Below are positions 27,619-38,584 of a stretch of DNA of 64,000 nucleotides, piece after piece. Each line of letters begins with the position of its first letter. The first letter of the stretch is position 1. The notes beneath the pieces are model-generated. The model was not told the origin of the DNA. It saw only the letters and a program-made list of their open reading frames with translations, and did no database searches. This DNA is from Methylotenera_A aquatica (GTDB lineage: Bacteria > Pseudomonadota > Gammaproteobacteria > Burkholderiales > Methylophilaceae): positions 1,798,001 through 1,862,000 of the forward strand of contig OZ271846.1 in the NCBI GenBank assembly GCA_965601485.1, read 5' to 3'. A program made the translations under genes and the position numbers.

Positions 27619-30600
27619 CTAACAGCCTTTTTTGGCTTTATCATCTGAAGAACACGGGTTAGAGGAAGGTTTAGCAGGGCTTGATTCATCTCCAAGCGAA
27701 ATCACTTCAACCGTAATTAATGACGGTAATTCTGCCAATTTATTATTGGCCGTTTTTGCTGAATCGGCCACTGTGGTGCCTTGTTTCGTTTGCGATGTAG
27801 GGTCCGCCGATGCAGGTGCACTTAAACCCACGCCAGCCGTGCTGGCAACTGGTGCGCCTGTCGTTACACCACCGGCACTAATATTATCGGCACCAATAAT
27901 CACGCGTGCGCCTAAGTTAACATTACCGGCCGAGCGAATACCCGCTTCACCCGCATTAATTTCGCCATACGGTGCAAATAAGTCTACATCGCCCGGACTA
28001 CCACCCGTTGCCACAAACGAACCAATACCACTACCTGTTACAGCGCTTGAGTAGTCGAATGTTACTTTGCCATCAACAATGGTAATAAGCGGCGGCGGTG
28101 TGCTAGAGGCTGTTTTAGAACCTTTACCGGCATCAATGTCGTTAAGGGCAGAAAATAAGAATAAATTGCTGCCACCCAAAGTAAAGATGCGCGAGGTATT
28201 AACGGAGAAATCATTACGCGCAAAGCCGTTTAACTCGCCACCACGCAGCGAAATAATACCTAAATCGGAGTCAGCTTTTCCTAAATCGCCCGGCACAGCA
28301 AGCCCAACACTAGCGAAGCCGCCTGGCGTTTGTATCTCAATAGCACCAGCGCTTTCACTTTTTATTTGGCTATAAAACATGCTTAAATTACCAGGGTTTG
28401 TAATGGCTTCGTTGGCAATTTTTCCAAAACCTTCCATTAATGATCCGTTGGTTGACAATAGTTTTTGAGTTGTTTCGTTTAAAGCAAAAGTTGGGAACAG
28501 CGTCAAGATAGCGCGTTGGGCGCGCGAGTAATCGCCAAAGTTATCGCTGTTTACATCAATCGCATCCAGTCCACTGGCTTTTAATTCGGCAAAATACACT
28601 TTATTAATAAAGGCCGTTTGTGAAGATTTATCCAACAACTCGAAAGCCGCCAATGCTTGAGTATCCGTTAACGCGCTGTCGCCAGTGCGGGTACGCATTA
28701 ATTGTGTCAATTGCGGTAAATAAATACTGGAGTAAACCGAACCAGGTGCAACATATGCATTAATCACACCAGCAAAATCAGCTTCTGCGGCGGCGCCTGC
28801 TTGCACAAAAATATCAGCACCTTGGGGCGTTAAGAACGGATTGTACAAATCACCCACGGAACGAATGCCCTCGGAAGTACCCAAATCAATATCTTCACCA
28901 GCAATGACATGCAAGCGGCCTGACCCTGCAACTTGAATACCGCCAGCTGTTTCCAGCAGATTACCTGTTAAAGCGCCTGGATCGGTATAAAAGATATTTC
29001 GCCCCGCTTCAATGCTTGATACATCATTAGCATTTAAGTTTTGCACCACTACAGATGGGTTAATAATGTCATTACCTGCTTTTATTTGCACGCGTTTTGG
29101 TGAAATCAAAGGCGCTGAAATCTCCAACGTTTTTTCACCCTCTGCATTTAGCGCTTGAAAGCTGACGTCGTTTTTGGCGTAAATTCTCACAGGCTCACTA
29201 TCATCGCGATGCAACAAGCCAGGCGTATGTGCGATGGCGCCAATAAAACTGCTTAATACAGGCTGGTTAGTTGCGTCGTTTAAAAACGCGGTAGTCACAA
29301 CTGGCAAGCTAGCTGGATTCACTTCCGAAATAACAAAGTTATTGATATTGATATCTTTACCAGAAAGCAATGTAGCGCCACCTGTTGACGAAGGGAATAG
29401 CGTGACCGAGTTTATTTCAATATCGCCATTTGGCGCAACGGCGGTCAGACTAGATGGGTAACTGGCGTCTCCGGTCGAACGCACACCAACGCCTCCCGTT
29501 AGCGATAGAGCGCTAATAAAGCTTTGGTCTGAATAGCTATAAAACTTAACCTGATTTGCAGATGTTACAGTGGCTGCAACCGTTGTCGGGTTTAGCGCAT
29601 TGATAATCTCTACTTGTTGTTTAGCTTGCAGTCGAACTTGGCTATCCATTAAAGCCAGCGATGCACTTAAATCGGCGTCTGATTTCACGTTGATTTCACC
29701 TTTGCCAGTATGCAACAACAACTGGTTAGCGGATCCATTGGTATGAATATTAATATCACCGCCACCAAGCTCCACCAGATTTGCAGCACTAGGTGCTTGA
29801 TTCATATCACCTGTTACCCTGCCGTTGCTGGCGGCCACTACTTGCAAGTTACTTAATGTGCCACCTGCATGAATATTAACATCGCCTCCACCCAAAGTAC
29901 CGATACCATTACTGAATCGATTGGCTATTTGCCCCGTGCTATAACGTGCAAACCATCTGGCCTGTGGATTTTCGGATGTTTGGTCTAAAACAGCTTCAGT
30001 CAGCCAACTTGTTACCACTTGATTAGGTGCAACACTTTCTGAACCACTGATATTGCCGCCAGCGGTAATATTCACATCGCCCCCACCGTCACCATAATAC
30101 TCCCGCGCCTGCGTGTTTCTTAAATAATTAAATCCGTTTGGACGTGTATTATCGGGCAAACCAAGCGTGTAAATCGACGCGCCACTTGCAGTTGATGCCA
30201 GGTCGATATTATTGCCTGCCACGGCATGAATAAAGCCGGTACCGGTTCTTACATATTGACCGCTTCTAAAATTAATATCACCAACACCCGCCAACACGGT
30301 TTCAGGGTTCACCGCGCTGCCATCTGCACCGGCTATCAAGCGGTAACTCCATGTTTGCGGACGCTGCACTAAAATAGGGTTTGGCTCTATGGCAAGCGGG
30401 CTGTAGCCTGTAAATTGCTCAAAATCTAAATTCGCGTTTACATTCAAATTGCCATTGGCGCGCAATACTAATTCGCCGCCGCTTGGCATGGTATCGCCAA
30501 ATATCCAGTTATTGCTAATGGTTAAATTGCTAGCACTGTTTACTTGAACAATTGGATTAATAGTAGGCGCTAAACCATCGCGGGTAAGGCTAAAGTTGCC

Positions 30601-33600
30601 TAACTGCGCGTTCACATTCGTTACAAATGTATTCGTATCGTTGCGAATGGTTGTTTGCTGAGCGGTACCTAATGTTGTAAAGCTATACTCTTTTACCGCG
30701 CCAATATTCACGCGTTTGGCACCCGTGACTGCCGCTGCCACTTGGCTATCAACATTCAATCCATTACCCGCACCTGCGCCTGTTCGGGCTGCGTTAAAAC
30801 TCACCTTGCCGCCTTCACCTTTAACAGCGCCTACTTGGTCACCCGATACATCAATAATGGCGCCTAATAGGCCGCCACCGTCGGTGGCATCTGTTCTAAC
30901 AATACCGCTATCGCTTGATAATGTAATATCACCGCCATTACCCAAACTGCCTGCTGTGCTTGTGGTATCGGCCAAGCCTTTGGCCAATAATTGTGCACCG
31001 CGATTAACCGTGACATCATTTTTGGCGTATAGCTCGATATTGCCGCCCTTGCTGCCTGATGCATCTACCGTACCGTTAACCGTAATTGCGCCTTGCTCAA
31101 CGTTGACTTTCACCGTGCTAGCCGTAATTTTGTCGCTAGCACCAATGGTAATATCACCCTCACGCACGCGATAAGTTTGCTCGGCGGCAAAGTTACCTAA
31201 GGCTGTCAGTACTTGGCTAAAATTACTAATCGATTTTGCATCAACGCTGGTAATGGCGGTTTTAGCCGATTGTGCCGCTTCGGCGGCTTTAATCGTGCCC
31301 GCCAACTTCACATCGCCACTTACTGCAGAGGCCGTAAAGCGCCCTGCATCACCATTCCCTAAACCTGATACATCAACCAATGCACCTGCTTGCACATCAA
31401 TATCGCCATTGGCCGATTGCAAGGCAACACTGCCTGCAGGTATGGTAACCGTTTGGTCGTTAATGACAAAGTTAGTGCCTTTAACATCAATACTGGCCCC
31501 ATTTTCTAATGACACGTTATCGGTTGCCAAAGCACCTGTTGCACTTACCGTGACTTGGCCACCTTTAACCACAATAGCCGCGGCATGTCTGTCAGTGGCA
31601 TTGTTGGCAAGCGTGGTGCCGCCTGCCAACAACACTTGATCGCCAGATAAACTTAAACGTGTGCCTTGCGTTTGTGTTTCAACTAAATTGCTTGGCTGAG
31701 CGCCAATTGTGCCTTGAATCTTTAACAAGCCAGCATCTAGGTTACCCGCTTTAATCTCATAATCCGCTTGGTTTTCGGTGGTTAATCTTGCTGAGCTTAA
31801 TGTTAAGTTTTGGTCTGCCAATAACTGGTTTGATGTGCCTTCGTTGGCTAATCTTGGTGTATTTCCTAACGCCACTATTTGTTCGCTGGCATTTATATCA
31901 ACTTGGTCATAGCCTGCTAAGCGCACCGTATTATTACCAACGGTAACTGTTTCTGATTGAATAATTAAATTACCATTACCCAGCGTTGGCGCTCCCCCCC
32001 TACTTAAAGGCGCTGCTAAGGCAAAAGCCGCATTATCATTATTAGCAATGGTTAGGTTTTTAGTGATAATAGTGGCAGTTTCGCCATCGTTTTGATAGCC
32101 AGCAAGCCCCGCACTTTGCAGCGTTAAATCAAAATTAGTATTGCCAAATGTGGCATTGCCGTAAATATCAATAGTCGATTGGCTGTTTAATTTCAAGCTA
32201 CCTGCTTCAGTAAACGCGGCTAATTGAGCGGCTTGTAACCATAGACCACTAACCACGGATTCGCCATTGACTGGTGCACCTAAACTAATACGTCCTGATG
32301 AAAATGCCAGCGCTGCACCCTCTGCAAAGTTAATACTGCCAATTAATTGCGTGCTTCTGGATGCGTCAAATAATACCGATCCATTGGTTGCTACGGTTGC
32401 GCCTGCTTCAACAATCAAATCACCGCGACTGGCATTGGTGTTTTCGCGTGCAACCGTTGTCGCGTTGCCGGATGATACTCGTATCAATGCACCATCGCCG
32501 TCTACACTATCGGCTACACTGCCGATGGTTAAATTTTTATTGCTACCAGCGTTGCCACTGCCGGTTAAGCTAGATCCAGCGTCTAGCTTAATCGTATCAG
32601 TTGCCGCCAAAATCACATCTGGCCCCGCTAAGTTAGCATTGCCACTTAATCGTACTTCTGCCGAAACCACATTTACATTATTATTGCTACGCGTGCCGCC
32701 CAGCAATAGGCTGGCGGCATTAAATTTTTCTAGCGTTGCTTCATCAATCGCTAAATAATTAATGCCGTTTAAATCCACTGGGCCTGTTTGCTCGCCAGCA
32801 CCAACTATTAACAGGTTAGGCGCGGCAATATCCACTTCGGCACCAAGTCCCGCTTGTTTTTTAATGGCGGTTAAAGTGCCTTGCAGCACTAAACTCTCGG
32901 TGGCGGCAATGGATAGCGTGCCGGCATCAATGGTTTTCTGTGCTTGAGCATTTGCACCAAAAAAGTTACTGGCCAAGGTGGTGTTATATTGCGCCAACTT
33001 AAAAGCATCAGCACCAGAGCGCACAATAAAGCCGCCTGTACGCGCAGTTTGCGCGTAACCATTGCTTGTGTAAGCCGCCAAATGGCCTGAAACTAATGTA
33101 CTGCCATTAATTAAATTTTGCGTTAAGCCAGCGGTTCTATCTTGCTGGTTAGAAACAGCAGAAACCAGCACCGCACCCGGTAATAGTGCATAGCGTGCCG
33201 GTAATAAAGTGTAATAACCAGCCGCAATGCCTGGCGCGCCAGAGATATACACCTCGTCGCCCGCCTTAATATTACTGCCTAGCCAATATTGCGGATCGTA
33301 GCTGGCAAACGGCTGATTATTGTTTGGCATAATCACCCAAGTATTGGTGGCGTTTTGACCAAACGCTTGCTGGTTGGCATTGGCGGCGAGTACGTCGCTG
33401 CTACCGCCCAAACCGGGCACCCATTCATAGGCAAATAAATCGCCGCCGCCACTAATATCAATTTCGCTATTGGGGTTTTGATTTAAGTTAGGTGCTGATA
33501 ACTTAACCACGCGCTCTGGCACAGCGCCCAGTACAATGTTTTGTGGCCCAAAGTTGTATAAATAATTTTGGCCATCTTGCTGCGTAAAGCCAAATGGAAT

Positions 33601-36600
33601 CAAGGCATTTTGTGCCGATACCGATGTGACGCTTCCTGCATTTAAATTAAGTGTATCGCTTGCGTTTAAGGCAATGGTGCCAAATGGCGCCAGCAATACG
33701 CCATTTTGGTTAATGGTTTCTGCATTAATATTCAGCTTGCCGCCAGCAGACAGTATCTGGTCATATCCAGCACCAGCATTGATTTGATTGATATTAACCG
33801 TACTACCCGTACCGCTTACACTCACGGTGAAATCGGTGACTGTTGTGGGGTAAATTTGTCGTGCGTTTAAGTTTAGAGTGCCAGTTGCCAGCAAAGCGCC
33901 TACTGGCGGCTGCCTAAATTGACCTGCAGCTACATTGGGGTTACTAATGCCAGTTAAACGAATGTCACCGCGACTATTAATGCTACTATTGGCAAAGCCA
34001 GATAGCGCAAATGAGCCCTTTAGCTGGGCTAATTCGGCATTAAGTGTTAGTTGTGATGTGCCTGCAACAGCAATTGGCGCTTCAAATTCGCTGTTTGGTC
34101 TAATGGCATTTGTTATTCCTGCCACATCAACAAAATCACTCGTTGTATTTCCAATCATCACATTCGGTGCGGATACGGTAACGACTGCATCTGGCGTTGC
34201 TTCAATAATTCTGGCATTTAAATCAATGCTGCGTGATGCGGCTAAATTCACGTTACCATTAAAACGCACACCGTATTCGGATTCTAAAGCCAACTCACTA
34301 AAACCACCTGCCGCAATGCGGTCAGCCGCTAATTTAGCCACACCACTTGCTGCCGGCTGCACGGCATCGCCCACTGCCAACGTGTTTGGCACAAACGTGC
34401 CCGATTGCGCGATATCCACATACCATAACTGGCCTGGCGCGTTACCAGGATTGCCTGTATTCACATCGGCCACGCTGCCAGGGTATGGTGAAGAGATCAA
34501 GCCCAAGCCTGTTGTGGTGCCACGAGTTAAACGCACCTCTAAACCGCCAGCCAAGCCGCCTGGTGAAGTGGCATTATACGTAGAATCCAGCAATATACCT
34601 TCGCGCGCAACTACCGTCACATCACCGCCATTACTGGCAACAACCGTTGGTATAATTTGGCTAACGTTACGCACATCCAGCACAGTTGACGTGCCAGATA
34701 CATTAATCTCAGAACCTGCTTTTGCAACAACAAACCCTTTTTTAGCATCAATGGTGACATGGCCGCCATCATAAACAGTACCAACACGCTGATTGATATT
34801 ATTGGGGGTCAATACAGTATGGCCACTGGCATTTAATTTAGCGTTGGCACCTAGCCAAATGGCTTGCGCGGCGTTGTAGCCATTGTCATCTGCCGACGAA
34901 GGGTTGCCATTCATGGTTAATGAAATATCACCACCTAAGGCTTCTAAAGTACCATCAACAACAAGCTGATTATCCCAAGCCGAAAGTGCAATTGTTGGCA
35001 CAATTTTATCGCCATGGGTTGATGTTCTGGCACCATTTGCATCCATTGCAATTCTGGCGTTGGCCTCTACAACCAAGCTACCTCTAGAAACACCACTGGT
35101 TAAAAACGCATCAGGGACTGTATTGCCTAATGCCGATTGTGTGGCCAATGTAAGGCTTGTAGATTGGCGCTTAAAAGCGGGCAATAATGTTGGCATGGCA
35201 AAATCATGTACACGTGCACCCGTTTTTTGTAGGCGGTAACTACTGTTTAGTAAATAATTTTTAGCTACAACACTGACATTGGTGTTTTCTCTGACTAGAA
35301 CGCCATCTCGGCCTGTTAAATCAAAACTGGTGAATCCGCTATTTTGAAAAAAGTCAGGAGTAGCCAAAAGTTCACGCGCATCACCAAAACCCGTATTGCC
35401 AATCGTAACAAATGGGGCCGAAATAGATAACTCACCGCCAGTACCCAATGCAAAACCACGCAACTCACCATTTAGTTTTGGTGCAACATAGGTAAACGGA
35501 TTAGCAGGGTCACCTTGCCCCACTTGGGTTGCTATTTCAATGCTGCCGGCATTGCCTTTATCCAAAACTTGATCATTTTTTTCTGTATGTAGCCAGCCAC
35601 CGCCAGACACATCAACCAAACTACCAGCGCCCAAGGTTACTTCGTCAGCAGAGATTAAATGTACACTACCGCCATTTTCTTGAATACGGCCAATGGGCAG
35701 CGCGCCGTTGGTATCGTTAACCCAATCACCAGAGACATCTAATTTAACGCCATTTGCTAGCATAATATTAGTGTCGTCAGCGGCTACAGAGCCTTCTGTA
35801 AATAAACTGGTCAGCGCAATATCACCACTGCGCGCCGTAATATGTTGATTCACTTCAATATCACGCCCAGTTAGCGCCAATTTTGCGCCGTTCACTAGGT
35901 TTAGCGCACCATCCACTTTTACATTACCAGCAGTGTTAATGGCAATATCTTCAAAACCACTGTTGCTTAACATGCCAGCGTCTAGCTCTACAGCGTTCAC
36001 GCGATTAACTGGTAAGACGGAGCTTGCATTAAAGCTGCCATCCAGCAACACGGTGCTACCAATATTAATATTCGGCGCCACGGTATTCGATGGCACTAAT
36101 AAGTTAATCGACAATTGCGCCATTAAATTATCAGCGTTGCGCTGTTTTTGACCATAGATTGCGCTACCGCTTAATTGTCCATCTAGCGCAATAGTGTAGG
36201 CATCAATTTGCAGCGCTTTTGCTTGCACAGTGCCGTCTGTTGGGTTGAGTGTTTTACCATTGACTAGACGGCTGCCCTTACCTTCGGTGTAACCTCTTTC
36301 TTGAATCTCTCGAAAATTTCTGCTACCCAAGAAACCCGTAAATAAAGTATCTGCTGGCGCATCACCAATGGCATAGTATTTTCTATCTGATGCAACCAAC
36401 CATGTTTCTCGGCGAATACCATCGTTAAATAATAATGATCCGCCAGAAACATCAATTATCGATCCCTCACGTTGCACGACATCGCCTTCAGATTGCAACT
36501 TAACCGCACCGCCTTCCGCTAATTTTTCACCAATCGAGCGCGGTACTTGGGCCACAAAACCATCTAAATCGGCAACACGAGAATCAGGCGTGTTACGAAT

Positions 36601-38358
36601 ATCAAAAATCACTCTTTCACGATTTAAAAAAGCATCTTTGTTAATTGGGTTATTTTTTAAATCGGTTTGGGTTAACAATACCTCTACAAAATTGCGGCTT
36701 AAATCAACCGCCACATTTTTTAAACCAGACGCATCCACTAAGGTATTTTTACCCAAATAAATTCGGCTTTCTGTATCTGCTTCCGTAAAAACGTTACCCG
36801 TATCATCAGCATTAAAGAGCTTGCCTTGTTGCGCTGAAATATTAACAAAACCACCCGGCACCACAATTTTGGCGTCGTCGTTCACAACCACTTGACGGCC
36901 GATTGCCTCAAGCACTGGCGGGTTGAATATTTGTTCATCACTAATGGTGGTGCCGGTTACGTTTACTGCGGCCATTACTTTTTGATAATACGATTTTTCG
37001 CCACTGCCTATCGGCTCACCAATGAGCGGGGTCGAAAATAACTCATTCACCTTGTAAGCAGCAGCTTTATCTTCTGCCAAAATAGCCGTTACACTTTTTT
37101 CACCAAACGTTAATTTACCCGTGCGGCTGCCAGTAATTAATGTATTGGGGATTGATTCATTACCAACGGTTAATCGCGTACTAGCCTGCACGGCTTCGGC
37201 ACCTTGGTACACCAACTCATCGGTATCTTCTGCTTTTGTATCCCTTGCCAGCAAACGGATTGATCCTTTTTGTGTGGCTGATGATGTTGCTGTAACACGG
37301 CCGTTTTGGTTCACCAAAAACGATGCTATGGTAACGTTTCCGCGTTGCGCCAAAATGCGGCCCATGCTGTCGTTTGTTACTTGACCAAACAATTCCGCTG
37401 GCGTGGTGTCTGGGTCACTGGGTTTCTTTTTATACGAATCAACTTCTACTAAAACACCAGCCAGTCCTTTAAAAGCTGAATCATCGGCGTAATCAAAACT
37501 TCCCGCGCCCAACTCGTTTAATTCTGGCGCGTACGATAAATACACCTTTTCGCCAGACGCCATCACTATTTGGCCTTCTGTTGTTTCAATACTACCTTGG
37601 TTAATCACCTTTGGGGCAAACAGCAAAACCGAGCTACCCAATGCGGCTTTAATTTGTGCATCTGGTTCAACCTGCACAAGCACGGTTTGAAAACCATCGG
37701 CATCGCCGCCCCAGTTGTAAGCAGCCAAGCCATTATTTAAAAATGCCGCTTGCAAATGGCCTTGTTCACTTAAAAAATCGTTGTCTTTTAAATCTAACGC
37801 AGAGGCAACCAAGCCATTCACATTTACCCTTGCGCCATTGGCAAACAAAATACCATTTTGGTTGATTAGATAAATGCTACCGTTAGGTGAACTTAACGCG
37901 CCTTCAATAATGCTTTTAGGGCCATTTATGCGCACTAATGTGGCCGACCCTGCGCCACCTAAATGGTTAAAGTTAACGGCACTGGCAGAGCCAATATTGA
38001 AATTGGTGCCTTGCAAAATACCTTTTTGGGTTAATTGATTAATATTGAGTTGGGCGCCCGTTAAGCCTAATGGTGTTGGGTTATTAAGCCCAGTGATAGT
38101 GCCGTTTACTATCGTTAAGCCTGTTGGCAATGTATTGACCGGCAGTAACGGGTCTGCAAACGCTAACTTGACAGAACCTGCCATACTGACGCCCAGTATT
38201 AAAATACTTAAGATCCATCTTTTTGATTGTTTAAAGGCCTTTTTAAAGGCTTTGGCAGCGCCATTTTTTCCAGATTGATGACCACGAACATGCTCTCCTA
38301 CCGCCATCCAAATACCACGCGATGTGTTGTAAACAAGACGATAAATTCCAATGTTCAT
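27619..38358 (-). CDS. Giant TpsA filamentous-haemagglutinin-family protein (DUF3739 type)
   Basis: At 3579 residues this is the largest gene in the window. The N-terminus is an extended signal peptide (ESPR: MNIGIYRLVYNTSRGIWMAV) before a hydrophobic core ending AFADP. The TPS secretion domain follows (about 75-330, with GLTIVNGTITGLNNPTPLGL, NFNHLGG and INQNGILFANGARVNVNGLVA). The body is a long right-handed beta-helix of short Gly/Asn/Asp/Val repeats such as 'VDVSGL', rich in N-A-x-x-I/L. The C-terminal part resembles DUF3739 (VDLFAPYGEINAGEAGIRSAGN). The protein ends in CSSDDKAKKGC; by eye these are its only two cysteines. It is secreted by the neighbouring TpsB, and the C-x9-C tail suggests a disulfide-locked surface anchor as in HMW1-type adhesins. 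Role: surface adhesin or matrix protein. Confidence 0.92.
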   Translation of the reverse strand: MNIGIYRLVYNTSRGIWMAVGEHVRGHQSGKNGAAKAFKKAFKQSKRWILSILILGVSMAGSVKLAFADPLLPVNTLPTGLTIVNGTITGLNNPTPLGLTGAQLNINQLTQKGILQGTNFNIGSASAVNFNHLGGAGSATLVRINGPKSIIEGALSSPNGSIYLINQNGILFANGARVNVNGLVASALDLKDNDFLSEQGHLQAAFLNNGLAAYNWGGDADGFQTVLVQVEPDAQIKAALGSSVLLFAPKVINQGSIETTEGQIVMASGEKVYLSYAPELNELGAGSFDYADDSAFKGLAGVLVEVDSYKKKPSDPDTTPAELFGQVTNDSMGRILAQRGNVTIASFLVNQNGRVTATSSATQKGSIRLLARDTKAEDTDELVYQGAEAVQASTRLTVGNESIPNTLITGSRTGKLTFGEKSVTAILAEDKAAAYKVNELFSTPLIGEPIGSGEKSYYQKVMAAVNVTGTTISDEQIFNPPVLEAIGRQVVVNDDAKIVVPGGFVNISAQQGKLFNADDTGNVFTEADTESRIYLGKNTLVDASGLKNVAVDLSRNFVEVLLTQTDLKNNPINKDAFLNRERVIFDIRNTPDSRVADLDGFVAQVPRSIGEKLAEGGAVKLQSEGDVVQREGSIIDVSGGSLLFNDGIRRETWLVASDRKYYAIGDAPADTLFTGFLGSRNFREIQERGYTEGKGSRLVNGKTLNPTDGTVQAKALQIDAYTIALDGQLSGSAIYGQKQRNADNLMAQLSINLLVPSNTVAPNINIGSTVLLDGSFNASSVLPVNRVNAVELDAGMLSNSGFEDIAINTAGNVKVDGALNLVNGAKLALTGRDIEVNQHITARSGDIALTSLFTEGSVAADDTNIMLANGVKLDVSGDWVNDTNGALPIGRIQENGGSVHLISADEVTLGAGSLVDVSGGGWLHTEKNDQVLDKGNAGSIEIATQVGQGDPANPFTYVAPKLNGELRGFALGTGGELSISAPFVTIGNTGFGDARELLATPDFFQNSGFTSFDLTGRDGVLVRENTNVSVVAKNYLLNSSYRLQKTGARVHDFAMPTLLPAFKRQSTSLTLATQSALGNTVPDAFLTSGVSRGSLVVEANARIAMDANGARTSTHGDKIVPTIALSAWDNQLVVDGTLEALGGDISLTMNGNPSSADDNGYNAAQAIWLGANAKLNASGHTVLTPNNINQRVGTVYDGGHVTIDAKKGFVVAKAGSEINVSGTSTVLDVRNVSQIIPTVVASNGGDVTVVAREGILLDSTYNATSPGGLAGGLEVRLTRGTTTGLGLISSPYPGSVADVNTGNPGNAPGQLWYVDIAQSGTFVPNTLAVGDAVQPAASGVAKLAADRIAAGGFSELALESEYGVRFNGNVNLAASRSIDLNARIIEATPDAVVTVSAPNVMIGNTTSDFVDVAGITNAIRPNSEFEAPIAVAGTSQLTLNAELAQLKGSFALSGFANSSINSRGDIRLTGISNPNVAAGQFRQPPVGALLATGTLNLNARQIYPTTVTDFTVSVSGTGSTVNINQINAGAGYDQILSAGGKLNINAETINQNGVLLAPFGTIALNASDTLNLNAGSVTSVSAQNALIPFGFTQQDGQNYLYNFGPQNIVLGAVPERVVKLSAPNLNQNPNSEIDISGGGDLFAYEWVPGLGGSSDVLAANANQQAFGQNATNTWVIMPNNNQPFASYDPQYWLGSNIKAGDEVYISGAPGIAAGYYTLLPARYALLPGAVLVSAVSNQQDRTAGLTQNLINGSTLVSGHLAAYTSNGYAQTARTGGFIVRSGADAFKLAQYNTTLASNFFGANAQAQKTIDAGTLSIAATESLVLQGTLTAIKKQAGLGAEVDIAAPNLLIVGAGEQTGPVDLNGINYLAIDEATLEKFNAASLLLGGTRSNNNVNVVSAEVRLSGNANLAGPDVILAATDTIKLDAGSSLTGSGNAGSNKNLTIGSVADSVDGDGALIRVSSGNATTVARENTNASRGDLIVEAGATVATNGSVLFDASRSTQLIGSINFAEGAALAFSSGRISLGAPVNGESVVSGLWLQAAQLAAFTEAGSLKLNSQSTIDIYGNATFGNTNFDLTLQSAGLAGYQNDGETATIITKNLTIANNDNAAFALAAPLSRGGAPTLGNGNLIIQSETVTVGNNTVRLAGYDQVDINASEQIVALGNTPRLANEGTSNQLLADQNLTLSSARLTTENQADYEIKAGNLDAGLLKIQGTIGAQPSNLVETQTQGTRLSLSGDQVLLAGGTTLANNATDRHAAAIVVKGGQVTVSATGALATDNVSLENGASIDVKGTNFVINDQTVTIPAGSVALQSANGDIDVQAGALVDVSGLGNGDAGRFTASAVSGDVKLAGTIKAAEAAQSAKTAITSVDAKSISNFSQVLTALGNFAAEQTYRVREGDITIGASDKITASTVKVNVEQGAITVNGTVDASGSKGGNIELYAKNDVTVNRGAQLLAKGLADTTSTAGSLGNGGDITLSSDSGIVRTDATDGGGLLGAIIDVSGDQVGAVKGEGGKVSFNAARTGAGAGNGLNVDSQVAAAVTGAKRVNIGAVKEYSFTTLGTAQQTTIRNDTNTFVTNVNAQLGNFSLTRDGLAPTINPIVQVNSASNLTISNNWIFGDTMPSGGELVLRANGNLNVNANLDFEQFTGYSPLAIEPNPILVQRPQTWSYRLIAGADGSAVNPETVLAGVGDINFRSGQYVRTGTGFIHAVAGNNIDLASTASGASIYTLGLPDNTRPNGFNYLRNTQAREYYGDGGGDVNITAGGNISGSESVAPNQVVTSWLTEAVLDQTSENPQARWFARYSTGQIANRFSNGIGTLGGGDVNIHAGGTLSNLQVVAASNGRVTGDMNQAPSAANLVELGGGDINIHTNGSANQLLLHTGKGEINVKSDADLSASLALMDSQVRLQAKQQVEIINALNPTTVAATVTSANQVKFYSYSDQSFISALSLTGGVGVRSTGDASYPSSLTAVAPNGDIEINSVTLFPSSTGGATLLSGKDININNFVISEVNPASLPVVTTAFLNDATNQPVLSSFIGAIAHTPGLLHRDDSEPVRIYAKNDVSFQALNAEGEKTLEISAPLISPKRVQIKAGNDIINPSVVVQNLNANDVSSIEAGRNIFYTDPGALTGNLLETAGGIQVAGSGRLHVIAGEDIDLGTSEGIRSVGDLYNPFLTPQGADIFVQAGAAAEADFAGVINAYVAPGSVYSSIYLPQLTQLMRTRTGDSALTDTQALAAFELLDKSSQTAFINKVYFAELKASGLDAIDVNSDNFGDYSRAQRAILTLFPTFALNETTQKLLSTNGSLMEGFGKIANEAITNPGNLSMFYSQIKSESAGAIEIQTPGGFASVGLAVPGDLGKADSDLGIISLRGGELNGFARNDFSVNTSRIFTLGGSNLFLFSALNDIDAGKGSKTASSTPPPLITIVDGKVTFDYSSAVTGSGIGSFVATGGSPGDVDLFAPYGEINAGEAGIRSAGNVNLGARVIIGADNISAGGVTTGAPVASTAGVGLSAPASADPTSQTKQGTTVADSAKTANNKLAELPSLITVEVISLGDESSPAKPSSNPCSSDDKAKKGC

Positions 38359-38493
38359 AGTATTAACCTTTTAAAACTTCCCAATCAAACCGCTTAAAAA
38401 AACCTCAATACAAATAGCCTAACCATAATTTTTTGCAAAAGGATGAAAAAATTACCGTTAAGTCACTTGATATATGTTAATTGCTTACATGCA

Positions 38494-38525
38494 CAAAAGC
38501 CCTCCCCCAATTTCAGGGAAGGGCT
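38494..38525 (-). terminator. Rho-independent terminator downstream of the PstS-like gene
   Basis: On the minus strand AGCCCTTCCC pairs with GGGGAGGGCT (10 pairs, one G-U) around an eight-base loop, followed by TTTTGTG. It lies 60-90 bases after the stop of the PstS-like gene and well before the start of tpsA (38358). The haemagglutinin locus therefore probably has its own promoter in 38360-38490. Confidence 0.75.
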
Positions 38526-38584
38526 ATTATTTTACCTATTCATCACAGAGAATGAAACATTCTGTTTTGAATATGTACTTAAAA

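Noticed and set aside
33935..34774. A 279-codon open frame on the plus strand inside tpsA, plus many similar ones along 27632-38278
   Set aside because: They mirror the repetitive, low-stop composition of the beta-helix gene on the other strand, show no domain, and no ribosome-binding site was seen. They are antisense shadows.
27619..38358. CRISPR-like or tandem repeat array suggested by the repetitive look of tpsA
   Set aside because: Repeats are degenerate at the DNA level and irregular in spacing; they reflect beta-helix coils in protein, not a repeat-spacer array.
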